This document shows, in pieces, positions 29,687-37,461 of a stretch of 53,099 nt of DNA. Where the stretch lies: positions 1 to 53,099 of IMG/VR virus record IMGVR_UViG_3300028361_000502; one strand, given 5' to 3'. This DNA comes from a virus. The position numbers were made by a program, and so were the translations under genes. The first letter of the stretch is position 1; every line of letters begins with the position of its first letter. The notes beneath the pieces are model-generated. The model searched no databases. It was given only the letters and a program-made list of their open reading frames with translations, and was not told the origin of the DNA.

Positions 29687-29714
29687 TTTATACACTCTTT
29701 TTATGATTTGTCAA
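29687..29714 (-). promoter_or_regulatory. Combined sigma70/late-type promoter
   Basis: TTGACA with a 16-base spacer and TATAAA, overlapping a perfect late motif TATAAATA (29685-29692). It could drive the leader, the homing-endonuclease gene and the tmRNA. Confidence 0.7.
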
Positions 29715-29740
29715 CTATTTCGATCTGCTCTGGTTTGTCC

Positions 29741-29920
29741 TCAGCCTAGATACCACGGATCTAAATTCAACTGTCGAGCAACTTCTGCCGCTTGTTCTAC
29801 ACTGTTACAGCTGGTGACCATATCACCTTTGCGGCCTCCTATGCGGATTCGCCACAGTGTCTTGCCCAGTGTGGTAACTTCTTCATATACTCGAAAGTCT
29901 GTTCGTGTTTTGGTAACCAT
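29741..29920 (-). CDS. Small hypothetical protein, 59 aa
   Basis: Starts MVTKTRTDFRVYEEVTTLGK, then a basic strand (W-R-I-R-I-G-G-R-K-G) and an alpha helix with a conserved-looking S-V-E-Q-A-A-E-V-A-R-Q-L end. This beta-beta-alpha form resembles small phage proteins that bind nucleic acid. No function is known. It ends close to the strong promoter at 29687-29714. Confidence 0.65.
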   Translation of the reverse strand: MVTKTRTDFRVYEEVTTLGKTLWRIRIGGRKGDMVTSCNSVEQAAEVARQLNLDPWYLG

Positions 29921-29950
29921 TGTATTTTCCTACTCTATGGTTGGTTGATA

Positions 29951-30166
29951 TTATTCAAATCGTTCTACTACGCTGATAGAATGTTTACAACGACCGTGAA
30001 ATTGAAATCCAGTACAGTCGCAGGTAAAACCTTGTTCAGTAAGGGCAACTGTGTAGAAACTGTCCTTTTTGCTGCCAGCAACACTCCATTCAGTGCCTAG
30101 CAACAGATTGCCTTTGAAGTTCCAGTCTGTGGGTTTCAAGTAGCGTTTGGAGTATTTCTTAGACAC
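29951..30166 (-). CDS. SWIM zinc-finger protein, 71 aa
   Basis: Contains the SWIM motif C-x-C-(7)-C-x-H (C-D-C-T-G-F-Q-F-H-G-R-C-K-H at about 48-61), a zinc module that binds DNA or proteins. A basic N-terminus precedes it. Stand-alone SWIM proteins occur in marine phages. A strong promoter at 30203-30230 sits immediately upstream. Confidence 0.8.
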   Translation of the reverse strand: MSKKYSKRYLKPTDWNFKGNLLLGTEWSVAGSKKDSFYTVALTEQGFTCDCTGFQFHGRCKHSISVVERFE

Positions 30167-30202
30167 AGTTGCCCTCGCTTGCTTCGTTCACATCGTGCTA
30201 TC

Positions 30203-30230
30203 AATATAACAGATGTTTAGAATTTGTCAA
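30203..30230 (-). promoter_or_regulatory. Sigma70-type promoter, extended -10
   Basis: TTGACA, a 16-base spacer ending TGT, then TATATT; drives the SWIM gene. Confidence 0.8.
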
Positions 30231-30234
30231 GCAA

Positions 30235-30426
30235 TTATTTGTGTTTTTTGTTCCATGCTGCTTCAAAGCCTTCTAAATGAATCTGCGCTTCGTGGTTTCC
30301 CCAGACACGATTGAAGTAACTGTTTTCCATTTTGCGTATTTCTTGTTCTGGCCAGCTGTCAGGTACAAGATGTCCCTTTACCATCCAGAACAGTTGATTG
30401 GCCCATTTGCGCTCGTTTTGTGTCAT
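30235..30426 (-). CDS. Small hypothetical protein, 63 aa
   Basis: I chose the ATG at 30426 (MTQNERKWANQLFWMVKG). The same frame stays open upstream over the preceding gene (with a C-C-K-Y-C pair) but without a good start. No clear ribosome site is seen. Trp-rich (W-A-N-Q-L-F-W, W-G-N-H) and helical. Function unknown; the start is uncertain. Confidence 0.5.
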   Translation of the reverse strand: MTQNERKWANQLFWMVKGHLVPDSWPEQEIRKMENSYFNRVWGNHEAQIHLEGFEAAWNKKHK

Positions 30427-30463
30427 ACAGTATTTACAACACAACTGTTTTATTGCGCTAACA

Positions 30464-30646
30464 TTACATTTCGTTCTTGCGTTCTTGGATTTCTTTGCGG
30501 CGATCTTTTGTAAGTTTGTGTAGATCTCCCAGTGCCTTGCGGGCTCTGGAAGCTGCGGCCTTGACACCCTTTTCTTCAAAAGACTGTGCTTCTTTTAGAT
30601 AGTTGTTGAAAGCGAAAATGATCTCATCGTGTGTGTTTGTTGTCAT
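30464..30646 (-). CDS. Conserved small helical phage protein, 60 aa
   Basis: From the ATG at 30646, which overlaps the HAD gene's TGA (ATGA). The core S-F-E-E-K-G-V-K-A-A-A-S-R-A-R-K-A-L followed by K-L-T-K-x-R-R-K-E-I-Q-E is a widely conserved motif of marine T4-like phages (a Lys/Arg-rich helix pair). It might bind nucleic acid in a histone-like way; that is speculation. The 16-codon upstream extension lies inside the neighbour and is rejected. Confidence 0.8.
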   Translation of the reverse strand: MTTNTHDEIIFAFNNYLKEAQSFEEKGVKAAASRARKALGDLHKLTKDRRKEIQERKNEM

Positions 30647-31242
30647 GCTGGTTCTCCTGTGATGTGTTCGTAGATTTCTTTCCAGTTCAAGCACTTGACC
30701 ATGCCGTCCAGTACAGGTTCATTCATGTTAAATCCATGCTCAACCAGTATAGGCTTCAAGCCAAACTTCAAACCAGCAACTGCGTTTTCATACTTGTCTT
30801 CGATCCAATAGCGTCCTGTGCCTTGATACAGTTCCAATGCTTCATCCTTGTCAGCACCAGTGTCCAAACACATCAGGTGAGTAAATGCTGTGGGTCCGAA
30901 CAGTTTCTCTAAATTCATTTTACGCAGTTTGTAAGCACTGTCATCAAGGCTAAGACTGGTAATACAATGAAACACATAACCATGTTCTTCATGCAGTCGC
31001 TTTACATAATACATAGCATCACGCAGTGCAGGTAGAAAGCCAATCGCAGCACTCTCGTTGAAGATTTTTACTTTGGTCTTTGCTTCTGACTTGGAGATAT
31101 CAAACCGTTCTGATAGATCATAGTAGTGATTACCGTTTAGAATTTGATTGTAACCGTGCTGTTCCATCCATGTGCAGAACGCATACTCCCAGTTGAAAAG
31201 TACGCCATCCGCGTCTGTCAAGATTACTTTGTCGTTTGTCAT
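30643..31242 (-). CDS. HAD-superfamily phosphatase (5'-nucleotidase-like)
   Basis: 199 aa with the HAD motif I block T-D-A-D-G-V-L-F at 8-15 (two Asp, one nucleophile), motif II at C-I-T-S-L-S-L, and motif IV acids in W-I-E-D-K-Y-E-N-A. This is the NT5C-like layout found in T4-like phages, where it removes phosphate from nucleotides. It fits next to the nucleotide-reduction genes. A strong promoter (31275-31303) precedes it. Confidence 0.85.
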   Translation of the reverse strand: MTNDKVILTDADGVLFNWEYAFCTWMEQHGYNQILNGNHYYDLSERFDISKSEAKTKVKIFNESAAIGFLPALRDAMYYVKRLHEEHGYVFHCITSLSLDDSAYKLRKMNLEKLFGPTAFTHLMCLDTGADKDEALELYQGTGRYWIEDKYENAVAGLKFGLKPILVEHGFNMNEPVLDGMVKCLNWKEIYEHITGEPA

Positions 31243-31274
31243 ATTGAGCCTTTCTAATGCCTTATTGTGTTACT

Positions 31275-31303
31275 ATAATAACATAGACATTAGAGTTTGT
31301 CAA
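31275..31303 (-). promoter_or_regulatory. Sigma70-type promoter, extended -10
   Basis: TTGACA, a 17-base spacer ending TGT, then TATTAT; drives the HAD phosphatase gene and overlaps the stop region of the spike gene. Confidence 0.8.
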
Positions 31304-32259
31304 CCTCTACCTACCTGCTGAAGTGCAGTCACTGCCCATGGAAACTGTGGCAGGCTGGTTCTACTGCCGTTTGGTCCCCATGCTCTAGCACCTTCAACAT
31401 CTATATGAGTAAAGGTGTTGTACAGTCCTATACCGCCTATACCCTGTCGCACAGCCTCTTGTATGAACTGCGATCGCTGTGCTTGTGTAAAACTGCTTTG
31501 TACAATATCTAAAGCGTTGCCTCTTATGTGAGCACTGCTTTTAACGCCGCCTACTCTTTGGTTGTATTCCGGGCTACGATAGGCGCTGGTCACAGTGAGT
31601 TGAATGTTCATAGCCTGCGCAACTGCTATTGCTTTTTCTGCAAGTTGTGAATTGACTCTACTGTCTGTATGGGGAAGGAATACTAGCCATTCGCCGCCTT
31701 CTGCAGGCGGCCCTGCGCCTGGACCTTCTTGTGGTTCTCCGCCAGCCGCTGCTTGACCTGAGGGCAATGCGCCTGACTCACCTGTGACAGGACTTATTCC
31801 GCCTATACCGCCATCACCATATTCAAATGGGTCATTTCTCGTAGACGAGCCGCCCGCGGCTGCTTCATCTGCTGCGCCTTGAATTACCGCAGCGGCTTGT
31901 TCGTCGCTGACAAAAGGCATAGGAGCACCTACAAAGATATTACCTGCTATGCTTTGAACATTGGCAACATCTCCGGCCCAGACAGTGGATTGGTTTTGAA
32001 CAATTGTTTTGGCACCGCATATTCTTAAATCGTTGTTTCTATGAACTGGATTTCCATAAACAAATACAGATGCTGAACCTTCTGCTGAAGCAGGATTACA
32101 ATGCGGGGCTGCTGGACACAGTGCATCAGGAAAAGCAGGATCGCTGTATTCGATTACATTATTACCTTCAATGTATACTGTACGAGGGTTTTGTGGAATT
32201 AAGGCGCCGCCAGCATGTGTGTTAGGATCGTTTTTAACTGCCCATAACTCTTCAGACAT
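31300..32259 (-). CDS. PAAR-type spike tip fused to M15 peptidase
   Basis: 319 aa. The N-terminal ~115 residues have the PAAR/DUF4150 layout (repeat strands with H-x-G-G, P-H-C-N-P and G-N-P-V-H-R-N-N). This is a Pro/Ala/Gly-rich domain that caps a tail spike. A Gly/Pro/Ala linker follows. The C-terminal ~130 residues have the peptidase M15 site: S-A-Y-R-S-P-E-Y-N, then S-S-A-H-I-R-G-N-A-L-D and T-F-T-H-I-D-V (zinc His/Asp/His). It should cut peptidoglycan cross-links during DNA injection. Confidence 0.82.
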   Translation of the reverse strand: MSEELWAVKNDPNTHAGGALIPQNPRTVYIEGNNVIEYSDPAFPDALCPAAPHCNPASAEGSASVFVYGNPVHRNNDLRICGAKTIVQNQSTVWAGDVANVQSIAGNIFVGAPMPFVSDEQAAAVIQGAADEAAAGGSSTRNDPFEYGDGGIGGISPVTGESGALPSGQAAAGGEPQEGPGAGPPAEGGEWLVFLPHTDSRVNSQLAEKAIAVAQAMNIQLTVTSAYRSPEYNQRVGGVKSSAHIRGNALDIVQSSFTQAQRSQFIQEAVRQGIGGIGLYNTFTHIDVEGARAWGPNGSRTSLPQFPWAVTALQQVGRG

Positions 32260-32733
32260 TTAATCTACCGAGGGTTCCGCAGGACCTGCAGACGGAACAC
32301 TAAAAGTAACAGCAATAGTATCAAAGGAACTTACCTCAAAGTCATCTTGGCTACCTCCAGTCACGTTACTAATTGAGGAGACAGTTCCAGGAGGTGTTGT
32401 AGGAACAGTTCTGATTGCAGGAGTAAGTTCTCGTTGAATTGCTTCTTTGGTTAAATTGGTGCGTGTTCCGTTGGGTGCTACTTCAATTTTTTCTGTACCA
32501 AATTGTATTGTTACAACACGGGGCGTCCCGTCGGCGGCGGGGCGGATTTCTGCTGTTTTTAAATTTATCTCATCTTGCAGTCCTTGTTTAGAATAGTTTG
32601 TACCCATTCTATGCGAAGACACAATTTCTCCTGTCTCAGTGTCTCTAACAGTAAGTACTAGACTATACATATCATTACCAGTTGCTGGATGCGATTTTGT
32701 AGACCGCGATGATGTTAGAAACTCAAGCGCCAT
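32260..32733 (-). CDS. Putative baseplate-associated protein, 157 aa
   Basis: Starts MALEFLTSSRSTKSHPATGNDMYSLVLTVRDTETGE. A beta-rich chain with a Thr/Pro-rich middle (T-V-P-T-T-P-P-G-T) and acidic end. It ends next to the spike gene, so it may be a spike partner. No domain is recognised. Confidence 0.7.
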   Translation of the reverse strand: MALEFLTSSRSTKSHPATGNDMYSLVLTVRDTETGEIVSSHRMGTNYSKQGLQDEINLKTAEIRPAADGTPRVVTIQFGTEKIEVAPNGTRTNLTKEAIQRELTPAIRTVPTTPPGTVSSISNVTGGSQDDFEVSSFDTIAVTFSVPSAGPAEPSVD

Positions 32734-32816
32734 TAATAAAATCCTAAATATGTAGTAGGCAAAACGTTAACAAAAAGTTTAAAAGACCTTTCGTTTACTC
32801 TAAATGCTTTTGGCAT
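32733..32816 (-). CDS. Very small hypothetical protein, 27 aa
   Basis: An ATG with AAGGAG about 8 bases upstream and a stop overlapping the next ATG (TAATG). The peptide is MPKAFRVNERSFKLFVNVLP plus TTYLGFY. The signals are good, but such a short frame cannot be proven from sequence alone. Confidence 0.5.
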   Translation of the reverse strand: MPKAFRVNERSFKLFVNVLPTTYLGFY

Positions 32817-32825
32817 TGACGCTCC

Positions 32826-33113
32826 TTAGACTAATATTCCTGTTGTGCTGCTAACATACTGTTTTGCCATTTCTGAATCAGTCTTGGCAACAAAAAGTGT
32901 AGCACTTTTATTTATACTGATTTTAGCGTCAGGATTTACAGTGAACGCTAGGGGTCCTAGACCAATGCCTTGAGCTGTGGCCATAATAGCCATTGGCTTT
33001 TGAACTGTGATGGATGCTGTAGATTCTTCTACCATTCGTGCTACAATTTCTTCGCCTGCTGTGGTTTTGATAGTGACTGTGTCGCCTGCTCTGTATGGTG
33101 TTTCGATAATCAT
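32826..33113 (-). CDS. Conserved T4-like phage protein, 95 aa
   Basis: Starts M-I-I-E-T-P-Y-R-A-G-D-T-V-T-I-K and contains G-E-E-I-V-A-R-M-V-E-E, then K-P-M-A-I-M-A-T-A-Q-G-I-G-L-G-P. The strand pattern resembles Lsm/Sm-like folds, and the family is broadly conserved in cyanophages. It could act in RNA binding. Its start overlaps the glutaredoxin gene by four bases. Confidence 0.8.
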   Translation of the reverse strand: MIIETPYRAGDTVTIKTTAGEEIVARMVEESTASITVQKPMAIMATAQGIGLGPLAFTVNPDAKISINKSATLFVAKTDSEMAKQYVSSTTGILV

Positions 33114-33361
33114 AATGTGTGTCCTGTTCCTGTATAACCTGTTTCTTCGATATATTTTGCTAGTTCTGTATAGCCGCCCACTTTGAACCCGTTTACTACA
33201 ATCTGAGGTACTGTCTTGGCTAGGGGAAATGTTTCTAAAAGCTGTTCACGTGTGTAGTCCACGTCCAGTGTTTTGTATTCGTAGACATAGCCCCGTGAGT
33301 CACATAGTTCTTTGGCTGCTTTACAATAGCCGCAGCCTGGCTTTCCGTATATTAGTATCAT
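33110..33361 (-). CDS. Glutaredoxin
   Basis: 83 aa with the active site C-G-Y-C (residues 10-13) and the later cis-Pro motif T-V-P-Q-I-V-V-N-G. It supplies electrons for ribonucleotide reductase, whose genes are next door. The chain has the usual thioredoxin fold length. Confidence 0.95.
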   Translation of the reverse strand: MILIYGKPGCGYCKAAKELCDSRGYVYEYKTLDVDYTREQLLETFPLAKTVPQIVVNGFKVGGYTELAKYIEETGYTGTGHTL

Positions 33362-34491
33362 AGACTGAATCTTTTTTGAATTATTTCTAATTTCCAGCCC
33401 GTTGTTTTTCCTTTTTTAGGAATAGGCCAGTTTTTTTGTATTTGCATTTTTAGTGTACTCCAACTTAGATTGTTTTTCTTACAAAATTCTACTGCTTCGC
33501 CGCCGCATAAAATATGTTCAACGCTTTGAGGTGATGTTAATTTATATGTGTAACTGTTTTTGTTACCTTTGCCAACTCGTAATTTTGCCTTGGCTCCTAT
33601 TAAGTCCTTTGTACTTTGCTTCTGTGTTTTGCCGTACATAGGGTTTCCAGAACCAGTATTTAATTTACTAAACTTCTTGCGTGTTTCGTCGCTGTGACGT
33701 TTAGGCCCATAGCCTCCACGTTCTTTCTGCAGGCGCGATCGCAATTCTCGTTGTTGCTGTGCTTTTTCAATACCATAAATTTCTTCGTATGTTTTGCCTC
33801 TGTGATTAGGAGGACGTGCATCTATACAGATATTAGATAATATTCCGTCTTTTTCATATCCCTTTCTGTCATAACGCTTAATCAACTCTGATTCTATATT
33901 ATACGCTAAATCTTCATCAATGATATTTTCAGCAATATACTCAATTAATGGTTCATTACCAGATGCACGTATGCTAGCAATCTTATTTTCTTTATAAACA
34001 TTCCTAGTTTCAGGAACGTCCCATAAGTGTGTTTTGGCTCGTCTACCTTTGCCTTTTCCGATATAAAAGGGTTGACTGTTTCTTGGGTCTACTAATTGAT
34101 ATACATAATACACGCTATTTTTCTCCTGCTGTATATATTTAGCAAGAGACTGAGAATAACAGTTAGGTATTGAATAATCCTCGGTTTGATTAGAACTAGC
34201 AGCAAAGATAATGTGTTCTCTGTGATCTTTATATGGGGTTATGTCTACTAGTTTGTCGTCTTTCCATATACTGTGCCGTATGGCTTGTATAACGCCAAAC
34301 CCTTTTAAAAAATAATAGCCAATTACTTTCTTTCCGCCATAGATAGTGGTATGTGTTTTAACATTATTATGACAGTTGTTGTAATCGTATGCCGAGTGTG
34401 CGTTAACAACTACAGCGCCAATCCAGTTGCAATCAAGAGACTTTGCCATAGAACGCATGTCATCTTCAACTGCAACTGGATTGTTCCACAT
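33358..34491 (-). CDS. Fusion of conserved phage protein and GIY-YIG/NUMOD endonuclease
   Basis: 377 aa. Residues 1-115 resemble a conserved T4-like phage protein of unknown function (W-N-N-P-V-A-V-E-D-D, V-V-V-N-A-H-S-A-Y-D-Y-N-N-C-H-N-N-V). Residues ~125-235 form a GIY-YIG domain (V-Y-Y-V-Y-Q-L-V-D-P, F-Y-I-G-K-G-K-G-R-R, with Glu in I-E-S-E-L-I-K-R-Y). Then come NUMOD3-like modules (H-R-G-K-T, R-H-S-D-E-T-R-K-K, N-P-M-Y-G-K-T) and a DNA-contact tail. The endonuclease seems to have joined the 3' end of a host gene in frame. It lies between nrdB and glutaredoxin. Confidence 0.8.
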   Translation of the reverse strand: MWNNPVAVEDDMRSMAKSLDCNWIGAVVVNAHSAYDYNNCHNNVKTHTTIYGGKKVIGYYFLKGFGVIQAIRHSIWKDDKLVDITPYKDHREHIIFAASSNQTEDYSIPNCYSQSLAKYIQQEKNSVYYVYQLVDPRNSQPFYIGKGKGRRAKTHLWDVPETRNVYKENKIASIRASGNEPLIEYIAENIIDEDLAYNIESELIKRYDRKGYEKDGILSNICIDARPPNHRGKTYEEIYGIEKAQQQRELRSRLQKERGGYGPKRHSDETRKKFSKLNTGSGNPMYGKTQKQSTKDLIGAKAKLRVGKGNKNSYTYKLTSPQSVEHILCGGEAVEFCKKNNLSWSTLKMQIQKNWPIPKKGKTTGWKLEIIQKRFSL

Positions 34492-35621
34492 TAGAGGCTG
34501 AATCCTTTGAATGTGTCACTGCTAACGTCCTGTTTAGTGCCGCCAGAAACGTAAGAACTTATCTGTGTTTGCTGAGGTGCCACTTGTACTTCGCTTCCGC
34601 TAATCCATTTCTGTGTCCAAGGCAGCGGATTGTTCTTGATAGTGTAGGGGCTTTTAAGATTTACATTGGTCATGCGTCGTGTACAGATCCATTCAATGTA
34701 TTCACTCAACAGTTGTGTGTTTAGGCCGATCATGCTTCCGTCTTTGAACAAATATTCTGCCCAAGCTTTTTCTTGATCTACTGCGTCGATAAACATTTGA
34801 ACGCAGGCTGCTTCTGTTTCAGATGCAATCTTTTCAAAGTCTGGATCATCCTTCTTCAGTATCTTGAGCAGCATCTGAGTTGAAGCTAGGTGCAGGTTCT
34901 CATCACGAGCAATCAACTTGATGATCTTAGCATTGCCTTCCATCTTCTTAAGTTCAGCAAACGCCCAACTACATGCAAAGCTTACATAGAAGCGAACACC
35001 TTCGAGAATGTTCACACTCATCAATGCTAGCCACAACAGTTTCTTTAATTCATAAAGATCAACCACCACAGTGTTACCGTTCACAGTGTGTACGCCTTCA
35101 CCTAGTAGATTGTAGTAACTGGCCAGTTCAATTAGGTCGTCGTAGTACTTTGAAATGTCTCCTGCACAGTCTACAATTTCTGTAATGTTCATCATCTCGT
35201 CAAAGATCTTGCTGGGGTTGGAATAGATGTTGCGGATGATGTGTGTATAGCTTCTGCTGTGGATGGTCTCAGAGAACGTCCAAGTGATGATCCAGTTCTC
35301 TAGTTCAGGTAGGCTTACAATAGTACCAAAGCTTTCTGCTGGTGCTCGACCCTGTACTGAGTCCAACAGTATTTGACGCTTGAGGTTTGAAGTAAAGATA
35401 TGTCGCTCATGGTCTGTGAGAGCCTTAAAGTCTTTGGCATCTTGATAGATGTCTATTTCCTCAGGACGCCAAAAGAATCCCAACTGCTTGTCTGTTAGTT
35501 GATCAAACTGTTTGTACTTCAGTGTATCATAACGCTGAATTGTTGGGCCACCACTTGGATCAAGGAACGCCTTTACTGTAGTATGGTCTACTGTGTTGGT
35601 GGTGTCAAATACACTGCTCAT
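34491..35621 (-). CDS. nrdB: Ribonucleotide reductase class I beta subunit
   Basis: 376 aa, the diiron tyrosyl-radical subunit. Ligand motifs seen: T-F-S-E-T-I-H-S-R-S-Y (about 117-127; Glu, His), L-E-G-V-R-F-Y-V, and A-R-D-E-N-L-H-L (about 238-245; Glu, His). It forms the holoenzyme with the NrdA pieces encoded just upstream. A good promoter (35650-35678) lies between it and nrdA-C. It shares one base with the GIY-YIG fusion gene. Confidence 0.95.
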   Translation of the reverse strand: MSSVFDTTNTVDHTTVKAFLDPSGGPTIQRYDTLKYKQFDQLTDKQLGFFWRPEEIDIYQDAKDFKALTDHERHIFTSNLKRQILLDSVQGRAPAESFGTIVSLPELENWIITWTFSETIHSRSYTHIIRNIYSNPSKIFDEMMNITEIVDCAGDISKYYDDLIELASYYNLLGEGVHTVNGNTVVVDLYELKKLLWLALMSVNILEGVRFYVSFACSWAFAELKKMEGNAKIIKLIARDENLHLASTQMLLKILKKDDPDFEKIASETEAACVQMFIDAVDQEKAWAEYLFKDGSMIGLNTQLLSEYIEWICTRRMTNVNLKSPYTIKNNPLPWTQKWISGSEVQVAPQQTQISSYVSGGTKQDVSSDTFKGFSL

Positions 35622-35649
35622 TATAATAATCCTTTGATTTTAATTGTTA

Positions 35650-35678
35650 ATTTTAACACACTGCTCACAGTGTGTCAA
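35650..35678 (-). promoter_or_regulatory. Sigma70-type promoter, extended -10
   Basis: TTGACA, a 17-base spacer ending GTGTGT, then TAAAAT; drives nrdB. Confidence 0.8.
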
Positions 35679-35681
35679 CAT

Positions 35682-36233
35682 TTATATAGTGCAACTTTCA
35701 CATTCGCCGCCTGCATCCGCTGGGACAGCGGGCAATTCCTGTACGCTGTTATCAGATATCATTTTGTCTGTGTCCAACTCGCCTTGGCCATCGTTTGTTT
35801 GGAAATAATAAAGCTGTTTTCCGCCTAGCTTGTAGAACAACAGTAGGTGCTGTAGCATAGTGCTGAGAGGTATTTTCTCATCTTCGTAGTACTGTGGATT
35901 GTAACTGGTGTTTACACTGATGCCTTGATCAATGTATTTCTGCAACACTGCCACGATCTTTAAATAGCCTTCTGGGCTACGCTGATCCCACAGTAGATCA
36001 TATTTGTTCTTGAGCTTTTTAAACTCTGGCACTACCTGCTTGAGTACGCCATGCTTGCTCTGCTTGATTGAGATTAGACTGCGCGGTGGTTCAATACCGT
36101 TGGTAGCATTTGCAATTTGCGCACTAGTGTTATGACTAATGCATCCATTTGACAAGGTATAAGTTTCGTTGTCAGTTGAAACATCCCAAGTGTGTTCTGT
36201 TCCTGCGTCTCTTGTAATACGTTTAATTTTCAT
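35682..36233 (-). CDS. nrdA: Split-intein C-half plus NrdA C-terminal part
   Basis: From the ATG at 36233, which overlaps the HNH gene's TGA. Residues 1-35 are the intein C-fragment (ends C-I-S-H-N). The extein begins T-S-A-Q-I-A-N-A-T-N-G-I-E-P-P-R, the canonical NrdA block. It then carries the radical-transfer pair Y-Y (K-Q-L-Y-Y-F-Q-T) and the C-terminal redox pair C-E-S-C. After trans-splicing with the previous piece it completes the NrdA chain. Thr as the +1 residue is an accepted splice residue. Confidence 0.93.
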   Translation of the reverse strand: MKIKRITRDAGTEHTWDVSTDNETYTLSNGCISHNTSAQIANATNGIEPPRSLISIKQSKHGVLKQVVPEFKKLKNKYDLLWDQRSPEGYLKIVAVLQKYIDQGISVNTSYNPQYYEDEKIPLSTMLQHLLLFYKLGGKQLYYFQTNDGQGELDTDKMISDNSVQELPAVPADAGGECESCTI

Positions 36234-36487
36234 TTTAATAATTCCTCTTTTGTAATTGAACATTTTCCTTGTTTTGACACGTTATCTTCCCAGGGAATAA
36301 ATTCTAAATTTTGCAAGCTTCCTAATAGCGCAGGATCAATTCCTTCAATAAATCCTCGAGATATTGAGAATTTATGATCTAGATGATAGGCGTTGTTGAT
36401 ACCTGCTCGGCCTCTTTTTTCATAATTCACTAATAAATTTAGGTCATGTTGATTAGTATATTCCCAGTCATACGGGTTTGCTTTCAT
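36230..36487 (-). CDS. HNH-like homing endonuclease between intein halves
   Basis: 85 aa with H-L-D-H-K-F-S-I, then G-I-D-P-x-L-L-G-S-L-Q-N-L-E-F-I-P-W and N-V-S-K-Q-G-K, typical of the HNH beta-beta-alpha-metal family. It lies between the intein N-half (stop 36505) and C-half (start 36233), the layout described for fractured intein genes. It has its own AGGAGA ribosome site. It might promote copying of the split-intein locus into nrdA genes that lack it. Confidence 0.8.
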   Translation of the reverse strand: MKANPYDWEYTNQHDLNLLVNYEKRGRAGINNAYHLDHKFSISRGFIEGIDPALLGSLQNLEFIPWEDNVSKQGKCSITKEELLK

Positions 36488-36504
36488 ATTATCTCCTGTT
36501 AGCG

Positions 36505-37461
36505 TTAATGCTTATAATTAACGCTAACAATATCGTCATCTTCTAATAAATCTTTAACTTCGATCCATTCTTTTATGTTATTTCGTAATACAAGAAGTTT
36601 GTGATTATTAGTAAATTTATATACCGATCCGTCTTCTAATTCAATTTCTGTAACAGATTGAGGGCCATTATAATAACATTCATATGCTATACTATCTGAC
36701 AATTCAACTGGTTTAAGGAATGGAAATCTCTGACCTATCATGAATTTTTCGTGAACAGTGTTAATATCAATTTTTCCGTAATCTTGAATAACTTCGGCGA
36801 GCGTTACAACTGTTCCATCTTTTAGCCTCATTTCATTTGCCAAGCTTTGACATTCACTAGGCATCAGTGCCATCAGTGTTGAGTTGCGGATGCCAGTTGT
36901 CTTAAGCTGTTCACGCAGACCTTGCCAATCCATGCGTTCTTGATGTGGTACTAGTTCGTCCAGTGCTGACGCATAGGTTTGATTAGGTGTGATGCCTAGG
37001 CCGTACTTGGTTTCAGGTGTTCCAGGGCAAGCACCAAATTCTACTGCAAGATCAGCACTGGCTTTGATCAAATAGTAACTCCAAGCTTCTGCCCATTCGT
37101 CAATCAGTGCTAGCCCTTGTGCGTCAATGTTTTGATAGCTGAGACTGTTCTTGGCCATCCAGTAAGCAAAATTGATAATGCCAATGCCCAAAGGTCTACG
37201 CTTTTCTGTACTAAGTTGGGCAGCTAGGATAGGATAGTTTTGATAGCTCAACAGTGCATCTAGTCCACGTACTGCTAAACGACATACACGCTCAAAGTCT
37301 GCTGGTGTACGAATGTTGCCCCAATTTATTGCTGACAAGGTACAAAGGCTGATAGCGGCGCCGTCGTAATCTTCTACCATTTCGTCTACATAGTAATATT
37401 CTTCGTCTTCGTGTATATCAATCTTGTCCTCAACAATTTCATATAGCCAATCATCTTTCAT
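36505..37461 (-). CDS. nrdA: NrdA middle part with acidic N-extension and intein N-half
   Basis: 318 aa in three segments. Residues 1-33 are a strongly acidic extension (15 Asp/Glu, 2 Lys) absent from normal NrdA. Residues 34-203 are NrdA (A-A-I-S-L-C-T-L-S-A-I-N, holding the second active-site Cys, to L-M-A-L-M-P-S-E). The intein N-half starts at Cys204 and has F-T-N-N-H-K-L-L-V (TxxH block B). The start overlaps the GIY-YIG gene's stop (ATGA). It should splice to the C-terminal piece in trans. Confidence 0.9.
   Translation of the reverse strand: MKDDWLYEIVEDKIDIHEDEEYYYVDEMVEDYDGAAISLCTLSAINWGNIRTPADFERVCRLAVRGLDALLSYQNYPILAAQLSTEKRRPLGIGIINFAYWMAKNSLSYQNIDAQGLALIDEWAEAWSYYLIKASADLAVEFGACPGTPETKYGLGITPNQTYASALDELVPHQERMDWQGLREQLKTTGIRNSTLMALMPSECQSLANEMRLKDGTVVTLAEVIQDYGKIDINTVHEKFMIGQRFPFLKPVELSDSIAYECYYNGPQSVTEIELEDGSVYKFTNNHKLLVLRNNIKEWIEVKDLLEDDDIVSVNYKH

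Noticed and set aside
28289-29740. tRNA genes in the non-coding region
   Set aside because: Only the T arm and acceptor of tmRNA are seen. No complete cloverleaf with an anticodon arm could be drawn there or elsewhere in the window.
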